A DNA stretch of 64,000 nucleotides from Variovorax dokdonensis (GTDB lineage: Bacteria; Pseudomonadota; Gammaproteobacteria; Burkholderiales; Burkholderiaceae_C): the NCBI RefSeq assembly GCF_030316895.1, contig NZ_JASZYV010000005.1, positions 62,001 to 126,000 on the forward strand. Direction: 5' to 3'. Of this stretch, positions 24,410 through 35,200 are shown one piece after another. The translations under genes and the position numbers were made by a program. The notes under the pieces were generated by a model. It was not told the origin of the DNA. It saw nothing but the letters and a program-made list of their open reading frames with translations, and did no database searches. The number at the start of each line of letters is the position of its first letter. Positions within the stretch are counted from its first letter, which is position 1.

Positions 24410-26817
24410 GCATGAATGAGGCGGACACTCGCTATCACCTGATCGACCCGGTCCTACGAGGCAAGGGATACGTCAGCCGCGACCACATCACTCTCGAAAC
24501 CGTGCTCACGCCACCGCCTGTGGAGCCCAGTGGACCTAAAGGCCGCAGACGCAAAGGCCCCGGCCGGACAGACTACCTGCTTTGTGTGCAGGCACCCAAT
24601 GGCCCTAAGGCTATGCCAGTGGCTGTTCTAGAAGCCAAGAAGGAGGCCGAGGATCCGCTAAAGGGCATGCAGCAGGCCCGCGGGTATGCGGACACGCTGC
24701 GGTTCGATGTGAAGTACGTCTTCTCAACCAATGGTCACCTGTACGGCGAGTACGACCGCTTCACCGAGCTGATCAACGGTCCTTCCCCCTTCGGCGGTTT
24801 TCCTTCGCACCCAGATCTGACGGCGCGCTATTGCAAAGACACCGGCATCGACCTCACCAAGCCCGAGTCGGCCATGCTGTTCCAGGCGGATAGCGCCGCT
24901 TGGTCGCAGAGCCGCTACTACCAGGACGCCGCCATCCGCGCTGCCTTCGAGAAGATCCTGCTAGACCGCCAGGCCGGCAAGCCGCCGCGCGTGCTGCTGA
25001 CGCTGGCCACCGGCGCTGGCAAGACCATCATTGCCACCAACCTGCTGTGGCGCCTATCGCAGGCCGGGCAGCTACCCAAGCCAGCCTTGTTCCTGTGCGA
25101 CCGCGACGAACTGCGCGAGCAAGCCTACACGAAGCTCAAGGCTGCGTTTGGCGACAACGCTCGCATCGTCAAAACGGAGCGCGGCAGCAACGCGGCAGCG
25201 AACGCCCGCATTCACATCGCCACGTACCAAACCCTGGGCCTGGACGATGACGAAGGCTTTGCCAGTTTCTTGACCGAACACTACGGCGAGGACGCCTTCA
25301 GCGTCATCATCATCGACGAGTGCCATCGGTCGGCCTGGGGTCGCTGGTCTGAGGTGCTGCGGCGCAACCCCAACGCAATCCACATCGGCCTGACCGCCAC
25401 GCCCCGCAAGCTGGAAGAGTCCGATAAGGCCTCGAAAGAAGACCAGGAAATCACGGCCAACAACCGCCAATACTTCGGCGAGCCGGTATACGAATACACG
25501 CTGATCCAGGCGCAGGAAGACGGCTACTTGGCCGCCTGCGAGATCGTCAAGCGCAAGGCCAGCATCGACAGCGCCACCTTCACGAAGAAGGAAATCCTCG
25601 CCGCCGGAGTCAGGGACATCAAGACCGGTAAGCCCCTCACCGAAGAAGACCTGACTAAGGACGAGTACACCGGCAAAGACTTCGACGACGAGTTGTTCAT
25701 CGAGTTGCGCACGCCCAAGATGTGTGCCGACCTGTTCGAGCTGCTGTGCGAAAACGGCGGTCCGGAGCAGAAGGTCATCATCTTCTGCACCCGCGAGATC
25801 CATGCCGACCGCGTTGCCCAGCACATGAACAACCTGTACGTGCGCTGGTGCAAGAAGCACGAACACACGCCCAAGGACCACTACGCTTTCAAGTGCATGG
25901 GCGGCGCCAACAACGGTGCGGACATGATCGAGCCCATGCGGGGTTCCGGCGAGCGTGCCTTTATTGCTTGCACAGTGGACCTGTTGGAAGCCGGCGTGGA
26001 CATTGAGCGGCTTAACGCCGTGGTGTTCTTCCGTTACCTCCAGTCGCCGATCAAGTTCTACCAGATGGTCGGGCGCGGCACTCGTATCCACGAGGAGACT
26101 GGCAAGTACAAGTTCTGGCTCTACGACTACACCGACGTCACGAGCCTGTTCGGCACCGACTTCATCACGAAGCCGCCGCGCCCGGGTGGCGGCGGCAAGG
26201 GCGGCGGGGGCGATGACGGCGGCGGCGGAGGCGGCGGGGATGACGGCCCGGCTGTGGGCGAGATTGGCGGGCAGCGCGTGAGCATCAATGCGCAGGGCCA
26301 CTTCATCCTCAGCCGCCGCGACGGGCGCGATACGCCGATTCCGGTGGACGAATACCGGCGCGAAGTGATCCAGCGTGTGATCGCCGAAGCGCATAACCTC
26401 AATGACTTCCGCGCGCTGTGGATCGAGGCGCAGAAACGCCGCAGCCTCATCGACCACCTGCTGGGCGACAACTTCAGCCCCGAAGTGATCCGTGAAATCG
26501 ACCAAATGACCGACTTCGACCTCTACGACTTCTTCGGCCACCACGGCTACCACGCCCGCGCCCTGCGGCGCCCCGAGCGCGGGGAGCTGTTTATCAGCAG
26601 CCACCGGCCATGGTTCGACGCCATGGACTCCAAGGCCGCCATTGTTCTCAAGGGCCTGGGGCATCAGTTCGCGGCGGATGGCACCGATGCGCTGGAAACG
26701 CCGGCGTTGTGGGACGTGCCGGAGATCAAGCTGGCTGGAGGATTGGATGCGCTGCGCGCTCTTGGGAAGCCCACGGACGTCATGCGCGAAGCCAAGGGAA
26801 GGTTGTTCGGGGTATGA
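24406..26817 (+). CDS. hsdR: Type I restriction enzyme R subunit (EcoEI-type HsdR)
   Basis: An 803-residue motor-nuclease subunit. The N-terminal PD-(D/E)xK nuclease site is visible as Asp56 ... Glu76-Ala-Lys78. The SF2 translocase follows: Walker A LATGAGKT, DEAH-like box IIIDECH, SAT-equivalent GLTATP, and motif VI QMVGRGTR. A Gly/Asp-rich linker (about 594-617) separates it from the EcoEI_R_C C-terminal domain (from about 620), which docks onto the methyltransferase. With HsdS and HsdM it cuts unmethylated DNA after ATP-driven translocation. The ATG at 24406 overlaps the HTH stop; GGAGG is 6 bases upstream. The gene overlaps hsdS (ATGA). Confidence 0.95.
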   Translation: MSMNEADTRYHLIDPVLRGKGYVSRDHITLETVLTPPPVEPSGPKGRRRKGPGRTDYLLCVQAPNGPKAMPVAVLEAKKEAEDPLKGMQQARGYADTLRFDVKYVFSTNGHLYGEYDRFTELINGPSPFGGFPSHPDLTARYCKDTGIDLTKPESAMLFQADSAAWSQSRYYQDAAIRAAFEKILLDRQAGKPPRVLLTLATGAGKTIIATNLLWRLSQAGQLPKPALFLCDRDELREQAYTKLKAAFGDNARIVKTERGSNAAANARIHIATYQTLGLDDDEGFASFLTEHYGEDAFSVIIIDECHRSAWGRWSEVLRRNPNAIHIGLTATPRKLEESDKASKEDQEITANNRQYFGEPVYEYTLIQAQEDGYLAACEIVKRKASIDSATFTKKEILAAGVRDIKTGKPLTEEDLTKDEYTGKDFDDELFIELRTPKMCADLFELLCENGGPEQKVIIFCTREIHADRVAQHMNNLYVRWCKKHEHTPKDHYAFKCMGGANNGADMIEPMRGSGERAFIACTVDLLEAGVDIERLNAVVFFRYLQSPIKFYQMVGRGTRIHEETGKYKFWLYDYTDVTSLFGTDFITKPPRPGGGGKGGGGDDGGGGGGGDDGPAVGEIGGQRVSINAQGHFILSRRDGRDTPIPVDEYRREVIQRVIAEAHNLNDFRALWIEAQKRRSLIDHLLGDNFSPEVIREIDQMTDFDLYDFFGHHGYHARALRRPERGELFISSHRPWFDAMDSKAAIVLKGLGHQFAADGTDALETPALWDVPEIKLAGGLDALRALGKPTDVMREAKGRLFGV

Positions 26818-28046
26818 GCGATCAACTCACGCTGGGTGATGTGCTGCTCGACATCCAAGCGGGAAAGAGCTTTCAAACCGCTGAGGTCCTCGCGCGGCCG
26901 GATGAACTCGGTGTGCTGAAGGTGAGCGCAGTTACGTGGTCTGACTTCCAGCCAGACGAAGCCAAGGCGCTGCACGGCGAGTACATACCAGACGTGAGCC
27001 ACCGCGTGCAGAAAGGTGACCTGCTGATTTCCCGAGCGAACACCAAGGAGTTCGTTGGGGCGGTGGTTCTGGTTGATCGCGACTACCCGTTTCGTTTGCT
27101 TTCCGACAAGACGCTGCGTCTGGTGATTGACGAGGGTCGCGCGTCCAAGGAGTACCTGCTGTTTGCCTTGCGTGCCCCGAAGGCTCGTCGGCACATCGAG
27201 CACTACGCGACCGGTACTAGCGATTCCATGCGAAACATCGCACAAGGAGTGATCTCGTCTGTACCGATCGACTTACCGACATTGCCTGATCAGTGTCGCA
27301 CCGCCGCCCGCTTGAAAGCCCAACTCACCGAGGTGGAGTGCGCCCGGCAGGCTGCGATCGCGCAACGCGATGGCGCCGATGCGCTCCTGGCCGCCATCTA
27401 CCGCGAAGCCTTCGCGAAAGTGGTACCGGTCGCCGTGCCACCGACCTTTGACGACCCGCCACCGGGCTGGCAGTGGAGCAAACTCACCGAAGTGGCACGA
27501 CTCGAAAGCGGCCACACCCCGAGCCGGTCGCGTCCGGACTGGTGGGGCGGCGACGTGTCGTGGATCTCGTTGACCGAGATTCGTGCCCTGGATGGGCAGT
27601 GGGTCGACAGTACGCAGCTACGAACGAACGCAGCGGGCATCGCCAACTCGGCCGCGCGAATTTTGCCGCGCGGAACGGTCTGCTACTCGCGCACGGCCTC
27701 AGTGGGTTTCGTGGCCATCATGGGCGCGCCCATGGCGACGAGTCAGGACTTCGCGAACTGGGTGTGCGGGGATGCACTCGACCCAGAATTCTTGATGCAC
27801 GCGCTGATCCGCGCGCGCAAGGAACTGCGTGACCTGGCCATTGGTGCCACGCACAAGACGATCTACATGCCGACGCTGGAATCCTTCCACGTCTGTGCGC
27901 CCGAAATTGACGCCCAGCGACGCATCATCCGCGAGCTCAAGCAGCGCTTGGCAGCGGCGTCATCTCTACGGGCAGCGCTGGATGCACAGCAGGCAGAACT
28001 GGCGATGTTGCCCCAACGCCTGCTCGCCCAAGCCTTCGAGAACTGA
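26814..28046 (+). CDS. hsdS: Type I restriction-modification specificity subunit
   Basis: A 410-residue specificity subunit. It has two target-recognition domains (about 5-165 and 205-370), separated and ended by conserved helical spacers (QCRTAARLKAQLTEVECARQ and QRRIIRELKQRLAAASSLRAALDA). The second TRD has the familiar WQWSKLTEVARLESGHTPSRSRPDWWGG start. The two TRDs fix the bipartite DNA target, which cannot be predicted here. The first TRD starts at the very N terminus, as in many HsdS proteins of the EcoEI family. Its ATG overlaps the hsdR stop and it ends 2 bp before hsdM. Confidence 0.93.
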   Translation: MSDQLTLGDVLLDIQAGKSFQTAEVLARPDELGVLKVSAVTWSDFQPDEAKALHGEYIPDVSHRVQKGDLLISRANTKEFVGAVVLVDRDYPFRLLSDKTLRLVIDEGRASKEYLLFALRAPKARRHIEHYATGTSDSMRNIAQGVISSVPIDLPTLPDQCRTAARLKAQLTEVECARQAAIAQRDGADALLAAIYREAFAKVVPVAVPPTFDDPPPGWQWSKLTEVARLESGHTPSRSRPDWWGGDVSWISLTEIRALDGQWVDSTQLRTNAAGIANSAARILPRGTVCYSRTASVGFVAIMGAPMATSQDFANWVCGDALDPEFLMHALIRARKELRDLAIGATHKTIYMPTLESFHVCAPEIDAQRRIIRELKQRLAAASSLRAALDAQQAELAMLPQRLLAQAFEN

Positions 28047-28048
28047 AC

Positions 28049-29995
28049 ATGCCCCGACCCAAGAAGACCGACAAGGCCCCCAAGGCCATCGCCAGCACCC
28101 AATCTCTCTCCTCTTTCGTCAAGAGCATCTGCGACGTGATGCGCCGCTCGAATTGTGCGAGCGCGTTGCAGTACGTGCCGGAGCTGACCTGGATCTTGTT
28201 CCTGCGCATACTCGATGCGCAGGAGGCGCGCGACCAGGAGAAGGCCGAAGCCGTGGGCGCGACCTTCACGCCAGCGCTGCGCGCCCCGTACCGCTGGCAG
28301 GACTGGGCGGCACCGCCGCCGAAGACTGACGCTGACAAGACCAGTCACCCGCGGACTGCGGAAGGCCAACTGTTCGGCTGGAAACGCCAGGAACTGTTTG
28401 CCGCTGGCGACAACAGGCTGTTCGACTTCATCAACAAGGAGCTACTGCCTCACCTGCACAGCTTGGACGTGGACCCACGCACCAACCTGCCGATGCCCGA
28501 CGCCACACCCAAGCAGCGTATCATCGGCCGCACGATGACGGCGGTGGAGCGAGTGCGGGTGGACTCCGAGACCAACCTTCGCGACATCCTCGACAAGGTC
28601 CACGAGATCAGCATCGATCACGTCGACGACACGCACTTCTTCACCCTGTCGCAGGTGTACGAGGACCTGCTGTTGAAGATGGGCGAGAAAAACTCCGACG
28701 GCGGCCAGTTCTTCACGCCACGCGAGGTGATCCGCGCCATGGTTCACACGGTGAGCCCCAAGCTCGGCCAGACGGTGTACGACCCTTGCTGCGGCACGGG
28801 CGGCTTTCTGGCCATCGCCTACGAGCACATCGCCCGCAAGATGGGGAACCAGCCACCGAGCACGGACATCGACACGCTCAAGCACGACACCTTCTTTGGC
28901 CGCGAGAAGGAGAACCTGGTGTTCCCCATTGCGCTGGCCAACTTAGTGCTGCACGGCATCGACCAGCCCAATCTGTGGCACGGCAACTCGCTGACACGCC
29001 GCGCCACCTACGGCGCGCTCTTTGCGGGCGCACCCAAGCAATTCGATGTGATCTTGACCAATCCGCCCTTCGGCGGCAAGGAGGGCACGGACGCACAAAA
29101 GAACTTTGCCTTCAAAACTAGCGCCACCCAGGTGTTGTTCGTACAGGACATCCTGGATGAACTGGCGCCGGGTGGCGCCTGCGCGATCGTGCTGGACGAA
29201 GGACTCCTGTTCCGCACCAATGAGACCGCCTTCGTCGAGACCAAGCGCAAGCTGGTGGACGAGTGCGATCTGTGGGCCATCGTCAGCCTGCCGGGCGGCG
29301 TGTTCTCTACGGCGGGAGCCGGCGTCAAGACCAACCTGCTGTTCTTCACCAAAGGCCGCAAGACCGAGCGCATTTGGTACTACGACCTGTCGCAGGTGAA
29401 AGTGGGCAAGAAGACGCCACTGACGCTGGCGCACTTTGGCTTCGCCGCGGATGGGTCGGTGCTGGACGATGTCGCGTTGCCCGCCGCGCTGGTGGCGGGC
29501 TGGCAAGCCGATGAGGATAACGAGGGGAAGCCCTTTCCAAGCTACGCCCGCCAGTTGGCGCGACGCGGTACGCCTGATGCAGACAGTCGGTGGTCGTGGA
29601 CGGTGGATTTTTCCGCCCGCCGCGCCAAGGCTCGTGAGGAAATGCAGCCCCTGATGGAGAGTGCGGCCGAGCTCAAAGCCGCGGTGGTGGACCTGAAGGA
29701 ACAGTTGAAGCGTCTGAAGAAGGAGAAGGCGGCCGACGATGTGCTGAAAGCGCATGACGCCTTGATCCGTGAGAAGGACAAGGCCGCCCGGGATCTGGAG
29801 GCACAAGCCGCCGCCATCGATGCGGCTGTGTTTGATCTGAAGGCAGTCAACCCGAACGCGATCGCCACGGTAGACGATCGGACGCCGGCGAAGATCATCG
29901 CCAGCATCGAGGAGCAGGGGCGCATCGTGGCCCAGGTGCTGGGGCGGCTCAGTGCCCTTTTGAGAGCCGATGTGCCAGCGGACTCAAACGCATGA
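28049..29995 (+). CDS. hsdM: Type I restriction-modification N6-adenine methyltransferase
   Basis: A 648-residue DNA adenine methyltransferase. An N-terminal HsdM_N helical domain (about 1-165) is followed by the SAM site VYDPCCGTGGFLAIAYEH and the catalytic NPPF motif at 338-341. The C-terminal tail (about 520-620) is a long charged coiled coil (LKAAVVDLKEQLKRLKKEKAADD) that contacts HsdS. It methylates the target so that HsdR does not cut host DNA. Gene order R-S-M is less usual than R-M-S. The Wadjet gene jetA begins 26 bp downstream on the same strand. Confidence 0.95.
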   Translation: MPRPKKTDKAPKAIASTQSLSSFVKSICDVMRRSNCASALQYVPELTWILFLRILDAQEARDQEKAEAVGATFTPALRAPYRWQDWAAPPPKTDADKTSHPRTAEGQLFGWKRQELFAAGDNRLFDFINKELLPHLHSLDVDPRTNLPMPDATPKQRIIGRTMTAVERVRVDSETNLRDILDKVHEISIDHVDDTHFFTLSQVYEDLLLKMGEKNSDGGQFFTPREVIRAMVHTVSPKLGQTVYDPCCGTGGFLAIAYEHIARKMGNQPPSTDIDTLKHDTFFGREKENLVFPIALANLVLHGIDQPNLWHGNSLTRRATYGALFAGAPKQFDVILTNPPFGGKEGTDAQKNFAFKTSATQVLFVQDILDELAPGGACAIVLDEGLLFRTNETAFVETKRKLVDECDLWAIVSLPGGVFSTAGAGVKTNLLFFTKGRKTERIWYYDLSQVKVGKKTPLTLAHFGFAADGSVLDDVALPAALVAGWQADEDNEGKPFPSYARQLARRGTPDADSRWSWTVDFSARRAKAREEMQPLMESAAELKAAVVDLKEQLKRLKKEKAADDVLKAHDALIREKDKAARDLEAQAAAIDAAVFDLKAVNPNAIATVDDRTPAKIIASIEEQGRIVAQVLGRLSALLRADVPADSNA

Positions 29996-30021
29996 CGCGA
30001 ATCGCCGTGTAGCCCCAAGAG

Positions 30022-31494
30022 ATGGACCACGCTGTCCTCACCACCCTGCGTGACCGCCACCCCGCTTGGCGGCTGCTGGCCTCGCCTCACGCGCCGCTGG
30101 TGGCCAGCTTCCTGCACCGGGTGTTCGTAACGCCGAACGTACGCGTGATGAGCGAGGCAGATCTCGCCGAGGCGCTGGAAGACGAGCTGTTTACCCAGCG
30201 CGAGCAGTTGGGAGCAGATGCCTACCCCAAGGGCGCGCCGGAGTACCTGAACGACTGGACCGCACACGACAAAGGTTGGCTGCGCAAGTTCTACAAGCCG
30301 GGCACTGACGAGGCACAGTTCGACCTGACGCCCGCCACCGAGAAGGCCATCGCCTGGCTGGTATCGCTGACCGAGCGACCGTTCGTCGGCACCGAGTCTC
30401 GCCTGCTGACGCTGTTCGCCCTGCTGGAACAGATCAGCGCCGGCACCGAGGCCGATCCGATCAAGCGGGCGGACGAGCTGCGCAGGAAGCGCGACGAGCT
30501 GGACGCTGAGATCGCTCGCGTGCTCGCGGGTGACGTGTCGTTGCTGGACGACACGGCGGTTAAGGACCGCTTCCAGCAGTTCCAGCAATTGGCGCGCGAG
30601 CTGCTGGCCGACTTCCGCGAGGTAGAGCACAACTTTCGTCTGCTCGACCGCAAGGTGCGCGAGAAGATTGCGTTATGGGAAGGCGCCAAGGGCACGCTGC
30701 TCGACGAGGTCATGGGCGAGCGCGATGCGATTGGCGACTCGGATCAGGGCCGCAGCTTCCGCGCCTTCTGGGACTTTCTCATGTCCAGCCGGCGGCAGGA
30801 TGAACTCTCCGGGCGGCTGGATCAGGTACTGGCGCTCCCCGCCGTGGCGGCGCTGAAGCCCGAGCCGCGAACCCGCCGCGTGCACCACGACTGGCTGGAA
30901 GCGGGCGAACATACACAGCGCACGGTGGCCCAGCTATCGCAGCAGTTGCGCCGCTTCCTGGACGACCGGACCTTTGTGGAGAACCGTCGCATCCTGGACC
31001 TGCTGCACGGCATCGAGAGCAAGGCGCTGACCTTGCGCGAGGCGACGCCGGCTGGCACGCTGACGCAAATCGGCGCGATGGGAGCGGATATTGAACTGCC
31101 GCTGGAGCGGCCGTTGTTCACGCTGAGCGTGAAGCCGCGCCTCGCCGATCTGTCGCTGGTGGCGGGAGAGGACGACGTCGACACCGCGCGCTTGTTCGAT
31201 CAGTTCGTCGTGGACAAGTCACGCCTGCGCTCGGCCGTCCAACGCGCGTTGCGCCACCAACCGCAGGTCACGCTACGCCAGCTTTTGGACGCCGAGCCTC
31301 TGCATAAGGGTCTGGCCGAACTGGTGGCGTACCTAGAGCTGGCCCACGCCGGCGACGCCAGCGACGCCCTAGACGGCGTGCGAGCCCTCGTCGACGAAAC
31401 CGTGGAAGAGCCGATCCGTTGGCAGGCCAGCAACGCAGCAGGGGAAGCGGTGACGCGCGAGGCGCGCTTGCCACGCGTGATCTTCACACGCTGA
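30022..31494 (+). CDS. jetA: Wadjet subunit JetA (DUF3375, kleisin-type)
   Basis: A 490-residue DUF3375 protein, the MukF/kleisin-like subunit of type I Wadjet. The typical start (LRDRHPAWRLLASPHAPLVASFLHRVF), LEDELFTQREQLG and the helical RKRDELDAEI region are visible, as is a winged-helix-like C-terminal part. With JetB and JetC it forms a condensin-like complex that extrudes DNA loops and senses small circular plasmids. Starts 26 bp after hsdM with a weak AAGAG ribosome site. It is the first of four consecutive jet genes with gaps or overlaps below 30 bp. Confidence 0.95.
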   Translation: MDHAVLTTLRDRHPAWRLLASPHAPLVASFLHRVFVTPNVRVMSEADLAEALEDELFTQREQLGADAYPKGAPEYLNDWTAHDKGWLRKFYKPGTDEAQFDLTPATEKAIAWLVSLTERPFVGTESRLLTLFALLEQISAGTEADPIKRADELRRKRDELDAEIARVLAGDVSLLDDTAVKDRFQQFQQLARELLADFREVEHNFRLLDRKVREKIALWEGAKGTLLDEVMGERDAIGDSDQGRSFRAFWDFLMSSRRQDELSGRLDQVLALPAVAALKPEPRTRRVHHDWLEAGEHTQRTVAQLSQQLRRFLDDRTFVENRRILDLLHGIESKALTLREATPAGTLTQIGAMGADIELPLERPLFTLSVKPRLADLSLVAGEDDVDTARLFDQFVVDKSRLRSAVQRALRHQPQVTLRQLLDAEPLHKGLAELVAYLELAHAGDASDALDGVRALVDETVEEPIRWQASNAAGEAVTREARLPRVIFTR

Positions 31495-31520
31495 CGGCTT
31501 AGGGTGAAGGGAAAAAGAAA

Positions 31521-32213
31521 TTGAACGACACGCTGCACGAGGACGATTCGGCGGAGACCTCTCCCAATACGCTGCCAGCGGTGCCCGAACTGTCGCAGGT
31601 GATGGTGCATCTGCTCAAGGGCGTGCTCTACCGCGACGACGACGAGCGCCTGTGGGCCAGCCTGCTGCGTTTGCAGGCGCGGGTGCGCGAACAGGCCGCC
31701 GTGCTGCTGCTCGATCTGGTGTTGGACGAGTCCGAGGGTCACGCCTTCCTAAAGAGCCGTCCTGATCCGGACGAGTCGGAGGGGGCGCCCCGCCCCCCTC
31801 GGCTCGTCGTTCGCCGACCGCTCTCTTACCCGGTGAGCCTGATGCTGGCGCTGCTGCGCAAACGCATGGCCGAGTTCGACGCCGGCGGTGGTGACACCCG
31901 GCTGGTGCTCTCGCGTGATGAGATTGCCGAGCTGATGCGGGTGTTTCTGCCCGATGGCACGAATGAAGCGCGGCTTATCGACCAGGTGGACTCGACGATC
32001 ACCAAGGTAGTCGACCTGGGGTTCCTGCGACGGCTCAAGCCCGCCGCAGGCACTGCACAAGACCGAGGCCACTACGAGCTGCGGCGCATCCTGAAAGCCT
32101 TTGTCGACGCACAATGGCTGGCCGAGTTCGATGCGCGCTTGGAGGCCTATCGTACGGCGTTGTCCCCAGCGCTCGCCAGATCGACCGACAAGGCGGGAGT
32201 GGCCGGTGCTTGA
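31521..32213 (+). CDS. jetB: Wadjet subunit JetB (DUF4194, MukE-like)
   Basis: A 230-residue DUF4194 protein. The middle part (LSQVMVHLLKGVLYRDDDERLWASLLRLQARVREQAAVLLLDLVLDESEGHAFLKSR) is the family core, followed by winged-helix segments LVLSRDEIAELMRVFLPD and VVDLGFLRRLK. It is the KITE/MukE-like subunit of the condensin complex. The start is taken as TTG 31521, with GAAGGGA upstream; no ATG lies near the conserved N terminus, so the true start is uncertain. Its 3' end overlaps jetC by 8 bp. Confidence 0.9.
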   Translation: MNDTLHEDDSAETSPNTLPAVPELSQVMVHLLKGVLYRDDDERLWASLLRLQARVREQAAVLLLDLVLDESEGHAFLKSRPDPDESEGAPRPPRLVVRRPLSYPVSLMLALLRKRMAEFDAGGGDTRLVLSRDEIAELMRVFLPDGTNEARLIDQVDSTITKVVDLGFLRRLKPAAGTAQDRGHYELRRILKAFVDAQWLAEFDARLEAYRTALSPALARSTDKAGVAGA

Positions 32214-35200
32214 GGCGCCGACGCTTGCCTTGGACTTTGTGGCCGACGACAGCCGGGTGGGCTTTCGCCTGCAGCGGCTGGAAGTGCTGAATTGGGGCAC
32301 CTTTGACAAGCGCGTCTGGCGCTACGAACTAGACGGCCGCAACGGCCTGCTGACGGGCGACATCGGTTCGGGCAAGTCCACGCTGGTCGATGCCATCACG
32401 ACCTTGCTGGTACCGGCGCATCGCGTGGCCTACAACAAGGCGGCCGGGGCGGATGCCCGCGAACGATCCTTGCGCTCCTATGTGCTGGGTCATTTCAAGA
32501 GCGAGCGCAACGAGGTCACTGGCAGCGCCCGGCCTGTGGCGCTGCGCGATGCGTCGAGGTACTCGGTCATCCTTGGCGTCTTCCGCAACGAGGGCTATGA
32601 CCAGGCCGTGACACTGGCCCAGGCCTTCTGGCTGAAAGACCCCCAGGGGGCGCCCGCACGCTTGTTCGTGGCAGCCGAGCGGGAACTCACCATCGCCGAT
32701 GACTTCAGCGACTTCGGCAGCGACATCACCGCCCTGCGCAAGAAGCTGCGCGGCGCAGGCTGCGAGCTGTTCGACAGCTTTCCGCCCTACGGGGCCTGGT
32801 TCCGACGTCGCTTCGGCATCGAGCACGAGCAAGCCTTGGAGCTGTTCCACCAGACCGTCTCGATGAAGTCGGTGGGCAACCTCACGGACTTCGTGCGCAG
32901 CCACATGCTGGAGCCCTTCGATGTGGGCAACCGCATCGAGGCCCTGATCCGCCACTTCGATGACCTGGACCGGGCGCATCAGGCGGTGCTCAAGGCCAAG
33001 CGACAGGTGGACTCACTGACGCCCCTGGTCGAGGACGGCGAGCGCCACCAGACGCTGGTGTCCGAAATACAGGGGTGGCGAGATGCTCGTGATCAGCTTC
33101 GGCCCTACTTCGCCCGGCTCAAGGGTGAGTTGCTGGACCGCCGCCTCGGCTTGCTGGCGGAGGACGCTGCCCGGCTGGATGCGCAGATCGAGCGCCAGAA
33201 CGCTCAGCGCGAGATCGAGCGCCTGGAAGCCAGCCGTTTGGAGCGGGCGCTGCGCGACAATGGTGGTGACCGCCTGGAGGAGTTGGCGGCAGAGATTCGC
33301 CGCCTGGAGGCTGACAAGGGACAACGTCAGCAGAAGTCCAACCGCTTCCAAGAGCTGCTGGCTCGCATCGATGAGTCCGCCCCGGCAGACGAAGCAGGCT
33401 TCCTCGCTCAGCAGCAGAGCATTGCCCAGCGCGCTGATGGCTTGCGCGAGCGCATCGCCGAGTTGGACAACCGCGAGCGCGAGGAGGACTTTGCCTTCCG
33501 CAAGGGGCGTGAAGAACACACGGCCTTGTCAGAAGAGATTGAAAGTCTCCAGCGGCGCAAGAGCAACATCGACGCCGTCCAGGTCCGGATTCGCGATGCG
33601 CTATGTGCAGCGCTGGCAATCGGTGAGGGCGAACTGCCCTTCGCGGGCGAGCTCATCCAGGTGCGTGACGACGAACGCGACTGGGAAGGTGCCGCGGAGC
33701 GGCTGCTACGCGGCTTCGGCCTCGCGCTGCTGGTCCCGGACGCGCACTACAAGGCCGTTGCGGACTGGGTGGACCGCCAGCATCTCGGCGCCCGACTGGT
33801 GTACTTCCATGTGCGCCCGCGAAAGGCGACGCAGGGTTCGGCGCTGCATCCGCAGTCGCTGGCGCGCAAACTTGTCATCAAGCCGGATTCGCCGCACTAC
33901 GAGTGGCTGGAGCAGCAGCTTCGCCAGCGCTTCGACGTGGCCTGCTGTGTCACGGGGGAGCAGTTTCGGCGTGAGGCACGCGCCATCACGCGTGCCGGTC
34001 AGATCAAAGACCCGAGCGGCCGCCACGAGAAGGATGACCGCAGCCGCATCGACGATCGCAGCCACTATGTGCTCGGATGGAGCAACGCCGACAAGCTGCG
34101 CGCCTTGCGCGACCAGCGGCAACGATCGGAAGAAGGGCTTGCAACGCTAGGCGAGCGCATCAGCGAGATCCAGACGGCACGCAATGAGCTTCGGGGCCGG
34201 TTGGATGCCCTCAGCAAGCTGGAGGAGTTCACGCGCTTCGCCGACATCGACTGGAAGAGCCTGGCACGCCAGATTGCTGCGCTCGCCGAGGAGCGCGCAC
34301 GGCTGGAAGCCGCATCCGACACCTTGCAGGAGCTGGGGCGTCAGCTCAAGGCGGCGCAAGACCGACTTGCGGAAGCAGAACACAAGCGAGATGAGGTCCG
34401 AGACAAGCGTGCAGAGATCGCAACCAAGCACGCGACTGCGCAAGACCTGCGGAATCTGACAGTTTGCATTTGGGACGACGCGCCGCTGACAGATGCTCAG
34501 ATCGAGCGTCTGGATGGCTGGCGCTCACAAGCGCTGGGCGAGCATCAGCTGTCGGTCGAGTCCTGCGACAACCGCGAACAGGACGTGCGCAAGTGGCTGC
34601 AGGAGCGTATTGACGCGGAGGACAAGCGCCTGGCCCGTCTGACCGAGCGGATCGTCAATGCCATGCGAGGCTTCAAGGAGGAGTTCAAAGCCGAGACAGT
34701 CGAGATGGACGTGAGCCTGGCGGCGCTGCCAGAATACGAGCGGATGCTGACTGCCTTGAAGGGTGACGACCTGCCGCGGTTTGAAGCGCGCTTCAAGGAG
34801 CTGCTCAACGTCAACACCATCAACGAGATCGCCAACTTCAACGCCCAGCTTGCCCGCGAGCGGGAGACCATCAAGGAGCGTGTCGACTTCATCAACCAGT
34901 CGCTTCAGGTCATCGACTACAACCCCGGCCGCTACATCAAGCTGGTGGCGCAGCCCAGCCCGGACGCCGAGATCCGCGACTTCCAGCAGGATCTACGGGC
35001 ATGCACCGAGGGTGCGCTGACAGGGTCAGCCGACGAGCAGTATTCGGAAGCCAAGTTCCTTCAGGTCAAGACCATCATCGACCGTTTCCGGGGCCGTGAA
35101 GGATTGTCGGACGGCGATCGGCGCTGGACCGCCAAGGTCACCGACGTGCGCAATTGGTTCCTGTTCTCGGCCAGCGAGCGCTGGCGCGCCGACGGTGCCG

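Noticed and set aside
25072..26664. 530-codon minus-strand frame opposite hsdR
   Set aside because: It lies wholly antisense to the motif-complete hsdR gene and has no recognisable protein features.
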